Source of the DNA: Mobilicoccus sp032100225
GTDB lineage: Bacteria; Actinomycetota; Actinomycetes; Actinomycetales; Dermatophilaceae
DNA: 21,601 nucleotides
Direction: 5' to 3'
NCBI GenBank assembly: GCA_032100225.1
Contig: DAMDJY010000050.1
Span: 1 to 21,601, forward strand
Below, piece after piece: positions 13,683-20,996 of the stretch. The first letter of the stretch is position 1. Every line of letters starts with the position of its first letter. Made by a program: the position numbers and the translations under genes. Under the pieces are notes generated by a model, which saw only the letters and a program-made list of their open reading frames with translations, made no database searches and was not told the origin of the DNA.

Positions 13683-15509
13683 TCAGGCAGGAGTGATGAG
13701 GTGACGGACCCGCTCGGCGCCGAGGCAGAGGAGCAGGGTGGGGATGCGCGGGCCCGTGTCGGAGCCGACGAGCAGGCGGTAGAGCAGGGCGAACAGCTCA
13801 CGCTGCGCAGCCTTGACCTCCGGAGGCAGCTTCTTCTCCGCCACGTCGAACCCGGCCTGCCGCTTGGGCACGCCGTAGACCAGCGTCGTGAGTCCGTCCA
13901 GCGACCAATCGTTCTCGAGGTCGGCCGACAACATCTCCAGGGCCTCACGCTGCTGCGGCTCCAGTGAGGCGAGCAGCTCGTTGTCGGGCTCGGTGCGGAC
14001 CTGGGTGCGGTCAGCAGCGGGCATCTGGGTGAGCACCCACGTGCGGGCGCAGTCGAGACGCGGACGCAACTGGTCGAGGCTCGTGAGTTCGGCGTCGTCA
14101 CCGACCATGCCCTGGACGATGCGCAGGGTCTGTTCGGGGTCGCCGCCGGTGATGTCGACCACCGACGCCAATGCGCGGTAGGGCACCTGAACCGGAGTCG
14201 CGGGCAGCAGCCCGGCAGCAGTGCCGACGGCACGGGCGTGCATCGCCAGGTCGCCGGGCTGCGCGGCGGGGGTGGTCACCTTGCGACCCAGCGCATCCCA
14301 CTCGTCGTAGAGACGCTGGATCTCGGCGTCGAAGGCCACGGAGAAGGACTGGTTGGGGCGACGACGCGTGTAGAGCCACCGCAGCACGGCGGGCTCCATG
14401 ATCTTCATCGCGTCGCTCGGAGTCGGGACTCCACCCTTGGACGAGCTCATCTTGGCCATGCCGGCGATGCCGACGAAGGCGTACATCGGCCCGATGGGCT
14501 GGTGACCACCGAAGATCGGTCCGACGAGCTGGCCGCCGACCTGGAAGGACGACCCAGGCGACGAGTGGTCCACGCCGGAGGGCTCGAAGTCGACGCCCTC
14601 GTAGGCCCAGCGCATCGGCCAGTCGACCTTCCACACGAGCTTGCCGTGAAAGTCGGTGTCGAGGCGCATCGACTCGGTGACCTCTTCACCGTTCGGGCCG
14701 GTGGCCACGTAGGTGAGTTCGGTCGTGTCGTCGTCGTAGGAGACCACGAGGGTGGCGTCGGTGCCGAACGCCTTGCTGTAGGGGCGGAACGGGAAGTACC
14801 CGGCAGCGCTGCCACCGTCCTCCTCGCTGGCGGCACCGCTGCCCTCGGCGGCGCGCGCCACAGCCTCGGCGTCGTCCGCACCTTCGTGACCCTCGGCAGC
14901 GACGGCGGCATCGCTCGCCGTCGGAGCGGCATCGACCTTGGTGCGGTACTGACCGAGCACCGCGTCGATCTCGGCACGCTTGCTCATGGCGTGCAGCACC
15001 TGGTCGCGGTAGGCGCCCGACGTGTACTGCTCGGTCTGGCTGATGCCCCGGAAGACCACCCCCATGTCGGCGAGCGCCTGGGCCATCGCGGCCTTGAAGT
15101 GCTCGGCCCAGTTGGGGTACTCGCTTCCGCGAGGCGCGGGGACGCTGGTCAGCGGCTTGCCGATGTGCTCGGCCCACGACTCGTCGACTCCCTCGACACC
15201 GACCGGAACCTTGCGGTATCGGTCGTAGTCGTCCCAACTGATGACGTGCTCGACGGCGATACCGCGGCGCGCGATCTCGTCGGCGACGAGGTGCGGCGTC
15301 ATGACCTCACGCAGGTTGCCCAGGTGAATCGGACCCGACGGCGACAGGCCCGAGGCGCACACGATGGTGCGCTTCGGGTCGCGGGCGTGTGCGGCAGCGA
15401 TGACCTCGTCGGCGAACCGCGCCACCCAGTCGACCTCCGCCTGGCCGTCCTTCTTCTTGCGGCCACGCGGCTGACGGGCGTCGGGAGTCGGGCGAGCACT
15501 GTCGTTCAT
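13683..15509 (-). CDS. lysS: Lysyl-tRNA synthetase, class I (archaeal type)
   Basis: Charges tRNA-Lys with lysine using a Rossmann-fold (class I) catalytic domain, unlike the class II enzyme of most bacteria; class I LysRS is known from archaea and some actinobacteria. The HIGH-like signature is PSGPIHLGN (57-65), and the KMSKS-like loop is KMSSSKG (353-359). HVISWDDYDRYRKVP (about 88-102), GPIFGGHQPIGPMYAFVGI (about 330-348) and the helical anticodon-binding domain follow. At 608 residues it is somewhat longer than many relatives. The excess is explained by a lysine-rich N-tail (RGRKKKDGQ) and an Ala/Glu/Gly-rich low-complexity insert at about 193-237. The start has AAGGA with 6 nt spacing. 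It may be co-transcribed with upstream purA (84-bp gap). Confidence 0.95.
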   Translation of the reverse strand: MNDSARPTPDARQPRGRKKKDGQAEVDWVARFADEVIAAAHARDPKRTIVCASGLSPSGPIHLGNLREVMTPHLVADEIARRGIAVEHVISWDDYDRYRKVPVGVEGVDESWAEHIGKPLTSVPAPRGSEYPNWAEHFKAAMAQALADMGVVFRGISQTEQYTSGAYRDQVLHAMSKRAEIDAVLGQYRTKVDAAPTASDAAVAAEGHEGADDAEAVARAAEGSGAASEEDGGSAAGYFPFRPYSKAFGTDATLVVSYDDDTTELTYVATGPNGEEVTESMRLDTDFHGKLVWKVDWPMRWAYEGVDFEPSGVDHSSPGSSFQVGGQLVGPIFGGHQPIGPMYAFVGIAGMAKMSSSKGGVPTPSDAMKIMEPAVLRWLYTRRRPNQSFSVAFDAEIQRLYDEWDALGRKVTTPAAQPGDLAMHARAVGTAAGLLPATPVQVPYRALASVVDITGGDPEQTLRIVQGMVGDDAELTSLDQLRPRLDCARTWVLTQMPAADRTQVRTEPDNELLASLEPQQREALEMLSADLENDWSLDGLTTLVYGVPKRQAGFDVAEKKLPPEVKAAQRELFALLYRLLVGSDTGPRIPTLLLCLGAERVRHLITPA

Positions 15510-15561
15510 GAAGGGTCCTTGCGGTGAGTCGTGGAACGCGCCTGTGGCCGGGGCCCAGGGC

Positions 15562-15611
15562 AGTCGTGGAGCAGGCTCAGTCGTGGAGCAGGCTCAGTCG
15601 TGGAGCAGGCT
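15562..15611. repeat. 17-bp tandem repeat, nearly three copies, over the purA stop codon
   Basis: AGTCGTGGAGCAGGCTC at 15562-15578 and 15579-15595, then 16 of 17 bases at 15596-15611. The last copy is coding, encoding the purA end (SLLHD plus stop). The two extra copies lie in the gap to lysS and carry the same TGA in shifted frames. Confidence 0.9.
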
Positions 15612-16883
15612 GTGCCGTTCGATGACCTCGTCGCGGCCGGGGCCCACGCCGATGACGGAGATCCGGGCGCCGATGAGCTCCTCGAGGCGCAGCACGTACT
15701 TTTGCGCGTTCTCAGGAAGGTCCTCGAAGGCGCGGGCCTTGGTGATGTCCTCGGTCCAGCCCGGCATGTTCTCGTACACGGGCTTGGCGTGGTGGAAGTC
15801 GCTCTGGTTGGCCGGCATGTCGTCGAAGTGCTTGCCGTTGACCTCGTAACCGACGCAGATCGGCACGGTCTCGAAGCCGGTGAGCACGTCGAGCTTGGTG
15901 ACCACGTAGTCGGTGACGCCGTTGATGCGGGTGGCGTAGCGGCCGACGACGGCGTCGGCCCAGCCGCAGCGGCGGGGACGGCCGGTCGTCGTGCCGAACT
16001 CGAAACCGTTGGCGCGCAGACGCTCTCCGAACTCGTCGTTGAGCTCGGTGGGGAACGGACCCTCACCGACGCGAGTCGTGTACGCCTTGAACACGGCCAC
16101 CACGCGGTCGACGCGGGTCGGGCCGATGCCCGACCCGGTGCAGGCACCGGCAGCGGTCGCGCTGGAAGACGTCACGTACGGGTAGGTGCCGTGGTCGACG
16201 TCGAGCATCGTGGCCTGACCGGCCTCGAACAGCACCGTCTTGCCCTCGTCCAACGCGTTCGACAGCTCGAGGCCGGTGTCGACGACCATCGGGGCCACCC
16301 GGTCGCGGTAGGAGAGCAGCTCGGCCACGACCTCGTCGGCGTCGACCGCGCGACGGTTGTAAATCTTGACGAGCAGGTGGTTCTTGACCTCGAGCGCGGC
16401 CTCGATCTTCTGCCGCAGGATCGACTCGTCGAAGAGGTCCTGCACGCGGATGCCGACGCGGTTCATCTTGTCGGCGTACGTGGGGCCGATGCCGCGACCC
16501 GTGGTGCCGAGGCGTCGCTTACCGAGGAACCGCTCGGTGACCTTGTCGAGGGTGCGGTTGTACGAGGGGATGACGTGCGCGTTGGCGCTGATGCGCAGCT
16601 TGGACACGTCGACGCCACGGGCGGTGAGCGCCTCGAGCTCGTGGAAGAGCACCTCGAGGTCGATGACCACGCCGTTGCCGATCACCGGGGTCACCCCGGG
16701 GGTGAGGATGCCGCTGGGCAGCAGGTGCAGGGCGTACTTCTCGCCACCGATGACGATGGTGTGCCCGGCGTTGTTGCCACCGTTGAACTTGACGACGTAA
16801 TCGACGTCCTTGCCCAACAGGTCCGTCGCCTTGCCCTTGCCTTCGTCGCCCCACTGGGCTCCGATGAGGACGATCGCCGGCAT
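15594..16883 (-). CDS. purA: Adenylosuccinate synthetase
   Basis: PurA uses GTP to join IMP and aspartate into adenylosuccinate, the first step from IMP to AMP. The 429-residue protein begins MPAIVLIGAQWGDEGKGK. GDEGKGK (12-18) is the GTP/IMP loop with catalytic Asp13, followed by FNGGNNAGHTI (33-43, catalytic His41). GTTGRGIGPTYADK, FEAGQATMLDVDHGTYPYVTSS (positions about 224-245) and TTTGRPRRCGW are further signatures. The frame is open upstream to 17015, but the ATG at 16883 matches the conserved N-terminus and has an AAGGTGG ribosome site. The stop codon is embedded in a triplicated 17-bp repeat. A 14-bp palindrome lies 27 bp upstream. It is separate from the IMP-synthesis cluster at the left of the window. 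Confidence 0.96.
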   Translation of the reverse strand: MPAIVLIGAQWGDEGKGKATDLLGKDVDYVVKFNGGNNAGHTIVIGGEKYALHLLPSGILTPGVTPVIGNGVVIDLEVLFHELEALTARGVDVSKLRISANAHVIPSYNRTLDKVTERFLGKRRLGTTGRGIGPTYADKMNRVGIRVQDLFDESILRQKIEAALEVKNHLLVKIYNRRAVDADEVVAELLSYRDRVAPMVVDTGLELSNALDEGKTVLFEAGQATMLDVDHGTYPYVTSSSATAAGACTGSGIGPTRVDRVVAVFKAYTTRVGEGPFPTELNDEFGERLRANGFEFGTTTGRPRRCGWADAVVGRYATRINGVTDYVVTKLDVLTGFETVPICVGYEVNGKHFDDMPANQSDFHHAKPVYENMPGWTEDITKARAFEDLPENAQKYVLRLEELIGARISVIGVGPGRDEVIERHSLLHD

Positions 16884-16909
16884 CGTGGGCCACCTTCTTC
16901 CCGTGTTCA

Positions 16910-16923
16910 CGAACTGCAGTTCG
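16910..16923. promoter_or_regulatory. 14-bp perfect palindrome upstream of purA
   Basis: CGAACTGCAGTTCG is perfectly symmetrical, 27 bp before the purA ATG. Its position suits an operator or a leader hairpin. No copy was noticed upstream of the other purine genes. Confidence 0.45.
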
Positions 16924-17301
16924 CTGGTGTCGCTGACTGGTGTTGCTCTGGCTGCTCGCTGCGCGCGACGTGCGCCGCACAACGAAAGCGGACCCCTGTA
17001 CGGGGCCCGTACCACCCGAGCCTACCGCGTGCGACCGACAGGCCCAGGGGCCGAGTGCTCTGCCCTGCTCGTTCCCATGCCGGCCTCGGCTGAGGTCCCC
17101 CACCAACAGGCGTCGATGCCAGGGAATGCGGCCACCGCACCTCACATCAGCAGGTCCACGCGTGCAACTGGGCGAATCTTGCGCGAGTTCTCCTCAGATG
17201 CGGCGGAATCCGGCCGAAATGGGGTGAGCTGACTTGTGTCCGCACCGACGACGCAACCCGTCGCCCCCTCGATCCCGGTCTCGACCGAGCTAGGAGCACC
17301 C
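16924..17301. other. Gene-free divergent region between purA and the lipoprotein gene
   Basis: About 380 bases with no credible gene. Open frames here lack ribosome sites and are extensions of purA or the lipoprotein frame. A CCCC-TGTA-CGGGG dyad lies near 16993. It presumably holds both promoters, but I cannot place -10 boxes with confidence. Confidence 0.5.
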
Positions 17302-17862
17302 GTGAAGACCTCCCTGTCGACCGCCGCCATCGCCCTCGCCGCCTGCGGCCTGCTGGCCGGTTGTGGCCAGAACGAGCAGGTGACAACGACCACGTCCACA
17401 GCCGTCTCCACCTCGACGCCGCAGGCCACTGCCACGACGACGGCCGAGTCACCGACGACCACCGCCGAAGCGACCGCGCCGGGCGGCAGTGACGCGACCG
17501 AGACGAAGACCTCGGCCGCGGCCCCCACGCGAAGCCCGTCCGCGGTCACCCGAACGGACTCGGCAAAGGCCCTGGCGAAGGAGGGAGCCACCGTGTCGCA
17601 GAAGGACCCGGGTGACTATGCCGATGCTGCCGTCGCGGCCTGGTCGGCACGCGATGCCGCCACGTTGAAGAAGTACGTCTCCCCCAAGGCCACCGCAGGT
17701 GTGACGGGCGCTCCCCCGGCCGGCGAGTTGCTGCGCACCGCGTGCGACGGCGACATGTGCAGCTACACGACCGAGGACGGCAAGCGCGTCACTCTGACGA
17801 TGGACCTCGACGCCGTCAAGGCCGGACGCACCGGCGCCATCACCGGCGTCAAGGTCGGCTGA
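17302..17862 (+). CDS. Small secreted lipoprotein of unknown function
   Basis: A 186-residue predicted lipoprotein. The signal peptide MKTSLSTAAIALAACGLLAG ends in the lipobox LLAGC, so Cys21 would be lipidated and the protein anchored on the outer face of the membrane. Residues 22-85 form a Thr/Ser/Ala-rich flexible linker. The remaining hundred residues form a small domain (DYADAAVAAWSARDAATLKKYVSP, positions about 100-123) with two cysteines (TACDGDMCSY) that could form a disulfide, then a GKRVTLTMDLDAVKAG strand. This helical N-part plus strands recalls NTF2-like or 'DUF' extracytoplasmic domains, but no family is certain. The GTG start has TAGGAG 6 nt upstream; the frame is open earlier from 17236 without a signal. 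It ends before a strong hairpin. Confidence 0.85.
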   Translation: MKTSLSTAAIALAACGLLAGCGQNEQVTTTTSTAVSTSTPQATATTTAESPTTTAEATAPGGSDATETKTSAAAPTRSPSAVTRTDSAKALAKEGATVSQKDPGDYADAAVAAWSARDAATLKKYVSPKATAGVTGAPPAGELLRTACDGDMCSYTTEDGKRVTLTMDLDAVKAGRTGAITGVKVG

Positions 17863-17888
17863 ACGCACACCGCTCTGCACGCGAAAGA

Positions 17889-17920
17889 CGCCGCACCCCA
17901 GAACGATTCGGGGTGCGGCG
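17889..17920. terminator. Bidirectional terminator hairpin
   Basis: Perfect 11-bp stem CGCCGCACCCC / GGGGTGCGGCG with a 10-nt loop, followed by CCTTCAT. It separates the convergent lipoprotein and DUF3151 genes. Confidence 0.8.
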
Positions 17921-17962
17921 CCTTCATCGTGTCGGTCGCCTGATGACGTGGCGACCTGACGG

Positions 17963-18370
17963 TCAGAACCCCAGGGCGTCGGCTGCCTCGGGGCTGGAGT
18001 CGCGAAGGAGGGTCTCGCAGCGCTGCTGCTCGTCGGTCTCACCGATCTGACCCGCGGCGCGCGAGAGGGCCGCGACGCTGCGCAGGAATCCGCGGTTGGG
18101 CTCGTGACGCCACGGCACCGGGCCTGCGCCCTTCCAGCCTGCACGGCGGAGCTGGTCGAGGCTGCGGTGATAACCGGTGCGCGCGTAGGCGTACGCCTCG
18201 ACGGTGAACCCCATGACGAGAGCGGCCTCCGCGAGCGTGGCCCAGGCGAGGGCCGACTCCGGGTAACGGCCGGCGGTGATAGCGGCATCGGCGCCGGCGA
18301 GGAGTTCTGCTGCTGCAGGGTCGACCTCGAGCAGCGTCTCCGGCGGCTCCAGCAGGTTCTGGTGTGTCAT
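17963..18370 (-). CDS. DUF3151 family protein
   Basis: A 135-residue cytoplasmic protein of the DUF3151 family, conserved in actinobacteria and often close to purA and fba. Recognised by NLLEPPETLLEVDP at the N-terminus, VEAYAYARTGYHRSLDQLRR (about 57-76), GWKGAGPVPWRHEPNRGFLR (about 78-97) and AAGQIGETDEQQRCETLLRD. Its first half (AITAGRYPESALAWATLAEAALVMG) looks like a TPR-like helical pair, so a protein-binding role is possible; no biochemical function is known to me. The ATG has GGAGG 5 nt upstream. It is divergent from the next gene and convergent with the lipoprotein gene. Confidence 0.92.
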   Translation of the reverse strand: MTHQNLLEPPETLLEVDPAAAELLAGADAAITAGRYPESALAWATLAEAALVMGFTVEAYAYARTGYHRSLDQLRRAGWKGAGPVPWRHEPNRGFLRSVAALSRAAGQIGETDEQQRCETLLRDSSPEAADALGF

Positions 18371-18617
18371 GGGTCCTCCGTGGATGCGTCGGGTGCGGAA
18401 CAGGTTGGCGGCCGTGCCCGCACCATGTCTGCCAAGTCAGCCATGTCGACGATGCGGGCAGGGCGCGAACGCTCCTGTACGCCCATGGTCTCCCGAAATC
18501 CCCTGCGCGGCCAACGCCCCCGCATACAGCCACCTCGACGTGGAGCCGCGCGGTGTTGGCGGATATCGCTCGGCCCAGACGCCCCCGGTCCGAGAACGGG
18601 CGCGGCAGACTACCCGC

Positions 18618-19325
18618 ATGAACGCCTTCGCAGCTGCACAGATCCCCGCCGCCCTGGGACGTCTCGAGCGTGAGACAGGCATGTTGCTCGCCACCACCGA
18701 CAGCCTCTCCGAGGAGGAGTTGCGCGGACCCTCGAAGTGCGAGGGCTGGACCCGCGCACACGTGGTCACGCACGTGGCCCGCAACGCCGACGCCTTCTGC
18801 AACCTCGTCGAATGGGCGCGTACGGGGGTGGAGAAGCCCGGCTACGCCTCCCGCCAGGTGCGCGATCAGGAGATCGAGGACGGCGCCAAGCGCCCCGGCG
18901 CCGAGATCAAGGCCGACGCGCGAGCCGCGTGCGAGCGGTTCGCGCAGGTGGCGCCGCAGCTACGCGGAGAGCTCGCTGCCGACGAGGTGCAGATCGGCTC
19001 CGGGCCGGTGCCTCCGCACAGCCTGTTGGCCGTGCGCATGACCGAGGTCCTCGTCCACCACGACGACGTCGACACCGTGTGGACGCTCGACGAGGCCGAC
19101 CCTGATGCGCAGCTCGACGTGCTGGAGGAGGCGGTCCGCCGCCTCAAGACGCGTGACGACATTCCCGCGTTCTCGATCCGCACTCTCGAGAAGGACGAGT
19201 GGACGTTCGGCGAGGGTGGCCCGCTCGTGCGCGGCGAACGCGCAGGCGTCATCGCCTGGGTCACCCGCCACGTGACCGATGGCGTCACCTGCGACGGCGA
19301 ACTCCCGAACGTCTCGATGTTCTGA
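18618..19325 (+). CDS. Maleylpyruvate isomerase family (mycothiol-dependent, DinB-fold) protein
   Basis: A 235-residue protein with the MDMPI N-terminal metal-binding domain (DinB-like four-helix bundle) and a short C-terminal domain. Metal ligands match the Corynebacterium maleylpyruvate isomerase pattern: H52 in VVTHVARNAD, and E143 and H147 in MTEVLVHHDDVD. The CEGWTRAHVVTHVARNADAF segment (41-60) and the N-terminal arrangement of helix A are typical of the TIGR03083 family. Members use mycothiol as cofactor, but the substrate varies, and no gentisate-pathway gene is nearby, so maleylpyruvate is not assured. The start ATG is the first that gives the canonical N-terminus; it has no ribosome site and may be leaderless. 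The frame is open upstream from 18276 without support. It ends before a strong hairpin. Confidence 0.88.
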   Translation: MNAFAAAQIPAALGRLERETGMLLATTDSLSEEELRGPSKCEGWTRAHVVTHVARNADAFCNLVEWARTGVEKPGYASRQVRDQEIEDGAKRPGAEIKADARAACERFAQVAPQLRGELAADEVQIGSGPVPPHSLLAVRMTEVLVHHDDVDTVWTLDEADPDAQLDVLEEAVRRLKTRDDIPAFSIRTLEKDEWTFGEGGPLVRGERAGVIAWVTRHVTDGVTCDGELPNVSMF

Positions 19326-19380
19326 GCACGCCGGCAAGGTCGTATCGCGACGACCCTGAGGACCGATCCGACGACGAACG

Positions 19381-19419
19381 ACGAGGTCCCCGCCACCGAG
19401 ACGGTGGCGGGGACCTCGT
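19381..19419. terminator. Strong bidirectional terminator hairpin
   Basis: Perfect 17-bp stem ACGAGGTCCCCGCCACC / GGTGGCGGGGACCTCGT around a 5-nt loop GAGAC, between two convergent genes (stops at 19325 and 19469). Confidence 0.9.
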
Positions 19420-19468
19420 TCATGACACGTGCGCCCAGTGAGCGCGGTGTGTCAGTGAGCCATCGAGC

Positions 19469-20497
19469 TCACTTGTGGGTGCCGGCGGAACGCAGAGCCT
19501 CGCAGGCCTCGACGACGCGCTTGGCCATGCCGGCCTCGGCGTCCTTGCCCCAGGCGCGGGGGTCGTACTGCTTCTTGTTGCCGACCTCGCCGTCGATCTT
19601 GAGGACGCCGTTGTAGTTCTGGAACATCCAGTTGGCGACCGGACGGGTGAAGGCGTACTGGGTGTCGGTGTCGACGTTCATCTTGACGACGCCGTAGTCG
19701 ACCGCGTCGCTGATCTCCTGCGGCAGCGAGCCCGAACCACCGTGGAACACGAGGTCGAGTGGCTTGTCGCCCTTGTCGGAGCCGTACTTGGCGACGATGG
19801 CCTCCTGGCACTCCTTGAGCACCTCGGGGCGGAGCTTGACGTTGCCCGGCTTGTAGACGCCGTGCACGTTGCCGAAGGTGAGGGCGGCCATGTAGCGGCC
19901 GTTCTCGCCGAGACCGAGGGCCTCGACCGTCTTGAGGGCGTCCTCTGCGGTCGTGTAGAGCTGGTCGTTGATCTCGTTGGCAACGCCGTCCTCTTCGCCA
20001 CCGACGACGCCGATCTCGACCTCGAGGATGATGTTGGCGGCCTTGGCGAGGGCGAGAAGCTCCTCGGCGATCTGCAGGTTCTCGTCCAGCGGTACAGCCG
20101 AGCCGTCCCACATGTGCGACTGGAAGATCGGGTCGCGACCTGCCTTGACCTCTTCGGCCGAGAGGGCGAGCAGCGGGCGGACGAAGCCGTCCAGCTTGTC
20201 TTTGGGGCAGTGGTCGGTGTGCAGCGCGATGTTGACGTCGTAGTTCTTGGCGACCTCACGGGCGTAGGCGGCGAGCGCCAGCGACCCCGTGACCATGTGC
20301 TTGATCGTCGAACCCGACGCGTACTCGGCGCCACCGGTGGAGACCTGGATGATGCCGTCGCTGCCGGCCTCGGCGAAACCGCGGATGGCGGCGGTGACCG
20401 TCTGGCTGGAGGTGATGTTGATGGCCGGGTAGGCGAAGGAACCAGCCTTCGCCCGGTCGAGCATGTCGCGGTAGACCTCGGGGGTTGCGATGGGCAC
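19469..20497 (-). CDS. fbaA: Class II fructose-bisphosphate aldolase
   Basis: Zinc-dependent aldolase that interconverts fructose 1,6-bisphosphate with dihydroxyacetone phosphate and glyceraldehyde 3-phosphate, serving glycolysis and gluconeogenesis. It has 342 residues, as usual for the actinobacterial class IIA enzyme. Signatures are INITSSQTVTAAIRGFAEAG (26-45), LHTDHCPKDK (92-101, catalytic Asp95 and zinc ligand His96), GNVHGVYKPGNVKL (zinc ligand His), VFHGGSGSLPQEI (zinc ligand His) and VKMNVDTDTQYAFT. The GTG start carries AAGGAG with 6-7 nt spacing. It is normally constitutive in actinobacteria. It neighbours DUF3151/purA as in many relatives. Confidence 0.97.
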   Translation of the reverse strand: MPIATPEVYRDMLDRAKAGSFAYPAINITSSQTVTAAIRGFAEAGSDGIIQVSTGGAEYASGSTIKHMVTGSLALAAYAREVAKNYDVNIALHTDHCPKDKLDGFVRPLLALSAEEVKAGRDPIFQSHMWDGSAVPLDENLQIAEELLALAKAANIILEVEIGVVGGEEDGVANEINDQLYTTAEDALKTVEALGLGENGRYMAALTFGNVHGVYKPGNVKLRPEVLKECQEAIVAKYGSDKGDKPLDLVFHGGSGSLPQEISDAVDYGVVKMNVDTDTQYAFTRPVANWMFQNYNGVLKIDGEVGNKKQYDPRAWGKDAEAGMAKRVVEACEALRSAGTHK

Positions 20498-20556
20498 GTT
20501 CTGCTCCTTCGTCAGTCGACTCGTCCGAGCTGATTGCCCGGACCAGGGCTACCCAC

Positions 20557-20562
20557 ATCGTA
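20557..20562 (-). promoter_or_regulatory. Candidate -10 element for fbaA
   Basis: TACGAT on the minus strand (20562 to 20557) resembles TAnnAT and would start a leader of about 50 nt ahead of the AAGGAG site. No matching -35 box is seen. Confidence 0.3.
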
Positions 20563-20577
20563 GTCCGGGAGAGCCGG

Positions 20578-20955
20578 TCACTGCGGGCGAGGGGCTGCCC
20601 GTCCGAGACCGCGCCGGTATATCGGAAGATCCGCCACCGCACGGGCGTAGTCGGCGGACCATTGGTCCCGATCCACGCGGTGCTCGGCCATCACGCATCC
20701 GAGCCCGTTCGGCTTCCACCCGATGTTCTCTGCCGCCCAGTGCGGAGCCACCTCGCTGCGCAGATGCGCGGGCACGTCACCCGCGGCGTTGACGACCCGC
20801 CACCACGCCACGTTGGTGCCGTAGAACCGCATGACCGATCCCACCTGGCGCGCGGTTCCACCCATGAGCTCGGCGATCGCCCCATACGAGGTGACCCGCC
20901 CGGGCGGCACACACTCGACCGCCCGCAGGACATGCTCGACCATCAGATCGTCCAC
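20578..20955 (-). CDS. Alkyltransferase-like protein (MGMT/Ada DNA-binding domain, no catalytic cysteine)
   Basis: A 125-residue protein of the methylated-DNA-protein-cysteine-methyltransferase-like group. VECVPPGRVTSYGAIAELMG (13-32) and TARQVGSVMR (34-43, arginine-finger helix) are the O6-alkylguanine-binding winged helix. The active-site PCHR motif is replaced by AWWRVV (50-55), so no alkyl transfer is possible. Such proteins (ATL) bind alkylated bases and flag them for nucleotide excision repair; that role is family knowledge. I start at the GTG at 20955; an ATG four codons inward (20943) is an alternative. It lies 41 bp downstream of the RNA methyltransferase gene on the same strand. Confidence 0.88.
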   Translation of the reverse strand: MDDLMVEHVLRAVECVPPGRVTSYGAIAELMGGTARQVGSVMRFYGTNVAWWRVVNAAGDVPAHLRSEVAPHWAAENIGWKPNGLGCVMAEHRVDRDQWSADYARAVADLPIYRRGLGRAAPRPQ

Positions 20956-20996
20956 GCGGCCACCACCTGCCGGTCGTCCACGAGTCCGCCGCCCGC

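Noticed and set aside
14238..15527. Long plus-strand open frame opposite lysS
   Set aside because: Antisense shadow of class I LysRS; no recognisable domain.
16884..17015. N-terminal extension of purA
   Set aside because: The family N-terminus MPAIVLIGAQWGDEGKGK and the ribosome site mark the ATG at 16883.
15531..17093. Long plus-strand open frame opposite purA
   Set aside because: It mirrors purA codons in a high-GC shadow, has Val/Asp/Glu/Arg-rich composition without motifs and no ribosome site.
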